Assembly (NCBI GenBank): GCA_020249025.1 | Contig: JADCGM010000399.1 | Span: forward strand, 1-8,047 | DNA length: 8,047 nt | DNA from: Alphaproteobacteria bacterium | GTDB lineage: Bacteria; Pseudomonadota; Alphaproteobacteria; Sphingomonadales; Sphingomonadaceae | Direction of reading: 5' to 3' | Part shown: piece after piece, positions 5,027-8,047 of the stretch | Layout: each line of letters begins with the position of its first letter | Numbering within the stretch: the first letter of the stretch is position 1 | The notes under the pieces: model-generated | The model's input: only the letters and a program-made list of their open reading frames with translations | Database searches by the model: none | What the model was told of the DNA's origin: nothing | Program-made: the position numbers and the translations under genes

Positions 5027-5050
5027 GCACTACCGCTGTGCTAATCCGGC
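5009..5050 (-). pseudogene. tRNA-Thr(TGT), 5' half only, cut at the element junction
   Basis: Read from 5050 downward: acceptor strand GCCGGAT, then TA, D-arm GCAC-AGCGGTA-GTGC, then A, anticodon arm GCGGT-TTTGTAA-ACCGA. The anticodon TGT lies at 5018-5016 and would read ACA codons. This matches the 5' half of alphaproteobacterial tRNA-Thr(UGU). After ACCGA the sequence continues GCGGCCCTGCC and offers no T-arm (no GTTCRA loop) and no matching 3' acceptor strand (ATCCGGC). The integrase gene ends 41 bases beyond. I read this as a chromosomal tRNA gene split by recombination in or just after the anticodon stem, with the 3' half probably at the far element end outside the window. The exact crossover cannot be fixed from one junction. 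Confidence 0.75.
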
Positions 5051-5068
5051 GCGCCGCCAGCGGGAGCG

Positions 5069-5097
5069 GTTATGGCGGCGGCGCGGGGCCGCCGCAA
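5069..5097 (-). promoter_or_regulatory. Promoter of the tRNA-Thr gene
   Basis: On the minus strand TTGCGG (5097-5092), a 17-base spacer and CATAAC (5074-5069) form a -35/-10 pair; the tRNA 5' end is 18 bases further on. The spacer is also a perfect 8-bp GC hairpin. The promoter looks intact although the tRNA behind it is cut, so transcription would enter the element antisense to the integrase 3' end. Confidence 0.5.
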
Positions 5098-5105
5098 GAG
5101 GGCCC

Positions 5106-5399
5106 TCAGGCCTCGGCGTGACGCCAATAGGGCTCGACCTCGCCCTGAAGCTTCAGCGTCAGCGGCCGCCCGTAGCGGTCGCGGGCCTTGCCGGCCTGGA
5201 CCTTGATCCAGCCTTCCGACACGCAATACTCCTCGACATTGGTGCGCTCGACGCCCTTGAAACGGATGCCGACGCCCTTTTCGAGGATGTCGGAATCGAA
5301 ATAGGGGCTCGCCGGGTCCAGCGACAGGCGGTCGGGGAGCGCGGCCGGCGTGGCGGCGGCGGTCTCGGGCGTCTCGGGCGTGTCGGGCGTATCGGTCAT
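5106..5399 (-). CDS. DUF3297 family protein, 97 aa
   Basis: The C-terminal 75 residues match the conserved DUF3297 pattern well: LPDRLSLDPASPYFDSDILE, then KGVGIRFKGVERTNVEEYCV, SEGWIKVQAGKARDRYGRPL and TLKLQGEVEPYW. It is a small soluble protein of unknown function, widespread in Alphaproteobacteria. The N-terminal 18 residues are a family-atypical run of Thr-Pro-Asp/Glu repeats (TPDTPETPETA), encoded by near-repeats of GTCTCGGGC on the plus strand, and are probably disordered. ATG 5399 lacks a Shine-Dalgarno, but a -35/-10 pair ends eight bases before it, so a leaderless message is likely. It is divergent from the glutathione transferase and lies upstream of the tRNA-Thr promoter in the same direction. 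Confidence 0.85.
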   Translation of the reverse strand: MTDTPDTPETPETAAATPAALPDRLSLDPASPYFDSDILEKGVGIRFKGVERTNVEEYCVSEGWIKVQAGKARDRYGRPLTLKLQGEVEPYWRHAEA

Positions 5400-5407
5400 G
5401 GCGCGGG

Positions 5408-5436
5408 GCCATAGCCGCTGCGGCGCGCCCGCGCAA
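5408..5436 (-). promoter_or_regulatory. Promoter of the DUF3297 gene, probably leaderless
   Basis: On the minus strand TTGCGC (5436-5431), a 17-base spacer and TATGGC (5413-5408). The -10 ends eight bases before ATG 5399, which leaves no room for a ribosome site. Confidence 0.45.
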
Positions 5437-5509
5437 TCGCGCTGGACTCGTTGCGGCGCCCGCGCTAGCAAGTTGCCATAAGCAACCAAATCCAATGGGA
5501 GATCCGACG

Positions 5510-6139
5510 ATGAAGCTTTATGGCGGCCTGCTGTCCCCGTTTGTGATGCGCGTCGCGCTCGCCGCGCGGTTCAAGGGAGTCGACCTGCCGGTCGAAAGCT
5601 TCGAGGGCGGCATCAAGTCGGAGGGCTATCTGAAGCTCAATCCGCTCGGCAAGATGCCGCTGCTCGTCGACGGCGACTTCGCGCTGCCCGAGTCGGCGGT
5701 AATCCTCGACTATGTCGATGAGGTCGGCGGCGGCGCCTCGCTCTATCCGGCGGATCCCAAGACCCGCGCCCGCGTCCGCCTCGTCGCGCGCATGGCGGAC
5801 CTGTATCTCATGCCCGAACTCGGCGTGCTGTTCCGCGCCCGCCAGGACCCGTCGGTGGTGCCCGGCGCGCTCGAGAAGATCGGCAAGGCGCTCGCCGACA
5901 TCGCGCATTTCCGCAACGACGCCGACAGCTTCGCCGTCGGTGACAGCTTCACCGCGGCGGACGCGACGCTCATCCCGATCTTCTTTTTCCTCGACGCCTT
6001 CCAGATGATGGGCACGGGCAAGCTGCTCGACGCCCAGCCGGGCCTCAAGGGCTGGTGGGAGCGCGCCAAGGCCTCCGACCTCGGCGCTCGCGCCGTCGAA
6101 GAGCAGGGCAAGGCGCTGAAGGCCTTCATGGGCGGCTGA
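5510..6139 (+). CDS. Glutathione S-transferase family protein, 209 aa
   Basis: Cytosolic GST-fold enzyme that would conjugate or reduce substrates with glutathione. Residues 1-77 form the thioredoxin-like domain: MKLYGGLLSPFVMRVALAAR with a candidate catalytic Ser9 (SPF), the cis-Pro50 in GKMPLL, and the glutathione-contact Glu61-Ser62 in LPESAVILDYVDE. Residues about 85-205 form the all-helical domain with the N-capping box in GDSFTAADATLIP (Thr148-Asp151). Length is normal for the family. ATG 5510 is chosen because GGGAG lies eight bases upstream; an earlier ATG at 5495 contributes to that ribosome site. A small inverted repeat, GTTGC-N5-GCAAC (5472-5486), lies just upstream. The substrate cannot be told from sequence. 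It stands alone, followed by a palindromic repeat. Confidence 0.92.
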   Translation: MKLYGGLLSPFVMRVALAARFKGVDLPVESFEGGIKSEGYLKLNPLGKMPLLVDGDFALPESAVILDYVDEVGGGASLYPADPKTRARVRLVARMADLYLMPELGVLFRARQDPSVVPGALEKIGKALADIAHFRNDADSFAVGDSFTAADATLIPIFFFLDAFQMMGTGKLLDAQPGLKGWWERAKASDLGARAVEEQGKALKAFMGG

Positions 6140-6170
6140 GCCCGAGCCACGCCGGCACAGATCGAAGCAT

Positions 6171-6200
6171 CCGTCATCCCCACCGTCGCGGGGATGACGG
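6171..6200. repeat. REP-like palindrome, possibly also a terminator
   Basis: CCGTCATCCCC (6171-6181) and GGGGATGACGG (6190-6200) form an 11-bp perfect stem around ACCGTCGC. The CGTCATCCCC...GGGGATGACG type is familiar as a dispersed intergenic palindrome in sphingomonads and related bacteria. It lies 32 bases after the GST stop and has no T-run, so termination is uncertain. Confidence 0.65.
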
Positions 6201-6267
6201 GTGTGGGAGCTCGCTGCCGCTCGCACGCACTCTCTCCGCCTGCCGAAAACCTCTCCGCTTTCCGCGC

Positions 6268-6295
6268 TTGAACCGCGCCGCGCCGCCGCTAGGGT
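6268..6295 (+). promoter_or_regulatory. Promoter of the iron-sulfur/FAD subunit pair
   Basis: TTGAAC (6268-6273), a 16-base spacer and TAGGGT (6290-6295). The -10 ends eight bases before ATG 6304, which lacks a Shine-Dalgarno, so a leaderless message is likely. Confidence 0.45.
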
Positions 6296-6303
6296 TCGCA
6301 GCC

Positions 6304-6774
6304 ATGGAGATCGCCTTCACCCTCAACGGCGAGGCCAAGCGCCTCACCGTCTCGCCCGCCACCCTTCTCGTCGAGCTGCTGCGCGACGGGCTGCACCTCA
6401 CCGGCACCCACATCGGCTGCGACACCAGCCAGTGCGGTGCGTGCAACGTCCTGCTCGACGGCGAGCCGGTGAAGAGCTGCACGCTGCTCGCCGTCCAGTG
6501 CGACGGCCGCACCGTCACGACGGTCGAGGGCTTGGCCAAGGGCGAGGCGCTCCACCCCATGCAGGCCGCCTTCCGCGAGCATCACGGCCTCCAGTGCGGC
6601 TTCTGCACGCCGGGGATGATCATGGCCGGCATCGGCATCGCCAAGCGCCACGGCCGCGACATCAGCCGCGAGACCATCGCGCACGAGCTCGAGGGCAATC
6701 TCTGCCGCTGCACCGGCTATCAGAACATCGTCACCGCCATTCAGGCCGGCGCGAAGGAGATGGCGGATGCGTGA
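6304..6774 (+). CDS. (2Fe-2S) small subunit of a molybdenum hydroxylase (xanthine/CO dehydrogenase family), 156 aa
   Basis: Electron-transfer subunit of a three-subunit molybdopterin enzyme (CoxS/XdhA-type small chain). It carries electrons from the molybdenum site to FAD. The N-terminal ferredoxin-like domain binds one cluster with Cys39, Cys44, Cys47 and Cys59 (IGCDTSQCGACNVLLDG, KSC). The C-terminal helical domain binds the second with Cys98, Cys101, Cys134 and Cys136 (QCGFCTPGM, NLCRCTGY). All eight ligands are present and length is typical. ATG 6304 gives the expected N-terminus; there is no Shine-Dalgarno, but a close promoter. It overlaps the FAD subunit gene by eight bases. The usual third partner, the molybdopterin-binding large subunit, is not adjacent on either side. 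The substrate (aldehyde, CO, purine or other) cannot be assigned. Confidence 0.93.
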   Translation: MEIAFTLNGEAKRLTVSPATLLVELLRDGLHLTGTHIGCDTSQCGACNVLLDGEPVKSCTLLAVQCDGRTVTTVEGLAKGEALHPMQAAFREHHGLQCGFCTPGMIMAGIGIAKRHGRDISRETIAHELEGNLCRCTGYQNIVTAIQAGAKEMADA

Positions 6775-7549
6775 GTTCGCCTATGCGAAGCCCGCCTCGC
6801 TCGCCGATGCCGCCAGCGCCTATGCGTCGGGCGGCGAAGCGGCGCTGCTCGCCGGCGGCCACACCCTCATCCCGGCGATGAAGTCGCGGCTGCGCCAGCC
6901 CGACACGCTCGTCGACCTCAACGCCATCCCCGGCCTCGACGCCATCGCGGTCGAGGGCGACCGGCTCTGGGTCGGCGCGCTCGCCCGCCATGCCGCGGTC
7001 GCCGCCAGCCCCGTCGTCGCCAAGGCGATCCCGGCGCTCGCCTGTCTCGCCGCCGGCATCGGCGACCCGCAGGTGCGGGTGCGCGGCACGATGGGCGGCT
7101 CGGTCGCCAACAACGATCCCGCCGCCGACTATCCGGCCGCCGTTCTCGCCATGGACGCCGTCGTCGAGACCGACCGTGGTGCCCACGCCGCCGACGACTT
7201 CTTCCAGGGCATGTTCACCACCGCGCTGGACGACGGCGAGATCATCGCGCGCATCGGCTTCCGCGTCCCGCAGGCCGCCGCCTACGCCAAATTCCGCCAC
7301 CCGGCCTCGCGCTACGCCATCGTCGGCGTGTTCGTCGCGAAATATGCGGGCGGCCACCGCGTCGCCGTCACCGGGGCCGGTCCCGGCGTCTTCCGCTGGG
7401 CCGACGCCGAAGCCGCGCTCGACGCGGGCGGCAGCCTCGACGCGCTCGCGCTCGACCCGTCGGAACTCAACACCGACATCCACGCCAGCGCCGACTACCG
7501 CGCGGCGCTCTGCGTGACGATGCTGAAGCGGGCGGCGGCGCAGATCTAG
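6767..7549 (+). CDS. FAD-binding medium subunit of a molybdenum hydroxylase, 260 aa
   Basis: CoxM/XdhB-like chain that passes electrons from the iron-sulfur subunit through FAD to an acceptor. FAD-binding motifs of the family are visible: AGGHTLIPAMKSRLRQP (residues 29-45) and GTMGGSVANNDPAADYPA (107-124), followed by a C-terminal domain with FRHPASRYAIVGVFVA. Length is slightly short of the 280-290 usual for the family, mainly at the C-terminus. ATG 6767 has AAGGAG seven bases upstream and overlaps the end of the small-subunit gene, so the two are co-translated. The next gene (yebC family) is unrelated and has its own likely promoter, so the operon appears to end here without a large subunit. 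Confidence 0.92.
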   Translation: MREFAYAKPASLADAASAYASGGEAALLAGGHTLIPAMKSRLRQPDTLVDLNAIPGLDAIAVEGDRLWVGALARHAAVAASPVVAKAIPALACLAAGIGDPQVRVRGTMGGSVANNDPAADYPAAVLAMDAVVETDRGAHAADDFFQGMFTTALDDGEIIARIGFRVPQAAAYAKFRHPASRYAIVGVFVAKYAGGHRVAVTGAGPGVFRWADAEAALDAGGSLDALALDPSELNTDIHASADYRAALCVTMLKRAAAQI

Positions 7550-7592
7550 AACGGCGCGGCGGCGTACTCCTCCGGAGATCCCCCCTCCCGAG

Positions 7593-7621
7593 TTGCGCGC
7601 CCGCGCCGCTGTCGGCTAAAG
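7593..7621 (+). promoter_or_regulatory. Candidate promoter of the YebC-family gene
   Basis: TTGCGC (7593-7598), a 17-base spacer and CTAAAG (7616-7621), or TAAAGC at 18 bases. It lies 27 bases before ATG 7649 and 44 bases after the FAD-subunit stop. Confidence 0.35.
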
Positions 7622-7648
7622 CCCGCCGCAAAATCATGCGGGACACCC

Positions 7649-8047
7649 ATGGCCGGTCATTCCAAATTCAAGAACATCATGCACCGCAAGGGTGCGCAGG
7701 ACAAAAAGCGCTCGGCGCTGTTCTCCAAGCTCAGCCGCGAAATCACCGTGGCGGCGAAGATGGGCCTGCCCGATCCCAATGCGAATGCGCGTCTGCGCGC
7801 CGCGATCATCGCCGCGCGTCAGGGCGGCATGCCCAAGGACAATATCGAGCGCGCGATCAACAAGGCCGAGGGCGGCGGCGGCGAGAATTACGAGGAGGTC
7901 CGCTATGAGGGCTTCGGCCCGGGCGGCGTCAGCCTCATCATCGAGACGCTGACCGACAACCGCAACCGCACCGCCACCAACATGCGCACGATTGTCTCGA
8001 AGAACGGCGGCAATCTCGGCGCGTCGGGCTCGGTGAGTCACGGCTTC
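7649..8047 (+). CDS. YebC/PmpR family protein, N-terminal 133 aa, cut by window edge
   Basis: The start MAGHSKFKNIMHRKGAQDKK is the near-invariant YebC/PmpR signature, followed by FSKLSREITVAAKMGLPDPN, then ARLRAAIIAARQGGMPKDNI, and later YEGFGPGGVSLIIETLTDNR and NRTATNMR. These cover domain 1 and the beginning of domain 2. The full family length is about 245-250 residues, so a little over half is present. Members are cytosolic proteins annotated as transcriptional regulators; recent work on the family also ties them to relief of ribosome stalling at proline runs. In many bacteria the gene is near ruvC, which would be beyond the right edge here. The weak ribosome site GGGA lies about six bases before the ATG. 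Confidence 0.95.
   Translation, partial: MAGHSKFKNIMHRKGAQDKKRSALFSKLSREITVAAKMGLPDPNANARLRAAIIAARQGGMPKDNIERAINKAEGGGGENYEEVRYEGFGPGGVSLIIETLTDNRNRTATNMRTIVSKNGGNLGASGSVSHGF

Noticed and set aside
5009..5050. Group I intron in the tRNA anticodon region instead of an element junction
   Set aside because: Such introns interrupt the anticodon loop. Here similarity goes on through the 3' strand of the anticodon stem, an integrase gene ends 41 bases away, and no tRNA 3' half is present in the window.
5075..5095. Perfect 8-bp GC hairpin after the DUF3297 gene as a terminator
   Set aside because: It has no T-run and coincides exactly with the spacer of the tRNA-Thr promoter, which explains the location better.
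5465..6226. Minus-strand open frame antisense to the glutathione transferase
   Set aside because: The GST motifs on the plus strand are unambiguous; the opposite frame is a shadow of codon bias.
1..8047. CRISPR array, rRNA or insertion sequence
   Set aside because: No regularly spaced repeats, rRNA-like stretches, transposase motifs or IS-type terminal repeats were seen on either strand.

Overview
The window reads as high-GC alphaproteobacterial DNA, most likely Sphingomonadaceae. That guess rests on codon use, the DUF3297 protein, the glutathione transferase, the YebC gene and promoters lying very close to start codons. It holds the end of an integrated temperate phage or phage-like element (about 1-5010) joined to ordinary chromosome (about 5010-8047). 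The junction falls inside a tRNA-Thr(TGT) gene.

Element, left to right. Two minus-strand genes of unknown function are coupled by a 4-base overlap (1-112 partial, 109-534). Next is a minus-strand gene that looks like a phage regulator (684-1151). It shares a divergent intergenic region, which carries a 13-bp perfect inverted repeat, with a small plus-strand gene (1254-1484). Then comes the lysogeny switch: a YdaS/Cro-like HTH gene on the minus strand (1566-1853), followed in the same direction by a coupled small gene (1348-1569), faces a CI/LexA-type S24 repressor on the plus strand (1942-2604). The 88-bp gap between them carries palindromes and a likely promoter. The repressor is coupled by a GTGA overlap to a protein with a WYL domain and a TerB-like domain (2601-3380). 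A clear promoter with an internal palindrome then precedes a two-helix membrane protein (3444-3620), an excisionase-like HTH protein (3617-3931) and a tyrosine recombinase (3787-4968), all overlapping.

Junction. Just past the integrase, on the minus strand, lie the promoter and 5' half of a tRNA-Thr(TGT) gene (5009-5050). Sequence similarity to a tRNA stops after the anticodon stem. No T-arm or 3' acceptor strand follows, so the integrase-proximal end does not rebuild the tRNA as is usual. A long DNA motif occurs twice in the integrase 3' region in different reading frames, which fits arm-type recombinase binding sites.

Chromosome. DUF3297 (minus) and a glutathione S-transferase (plus) are divergent. 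After a palindromic dispersed-type repeat come the iron-sulfur and FAD subunits of a xanthine dehydrogenase/CO dehydrogenase-type molybdenum hydroxylase, with no large catalytic subunit next to them. A YebC/PmpR-family gene runs off the right edge.

Most promising leads: the broken tRNA-Thr at the integrase-proximal junction; the frame-independent repeat inside int; the repressor coupled to a WYL-TerB protein; and a recurring CGATAG half-site at the element's control regions. All product names come from reading motifs by eye. No database search was run.
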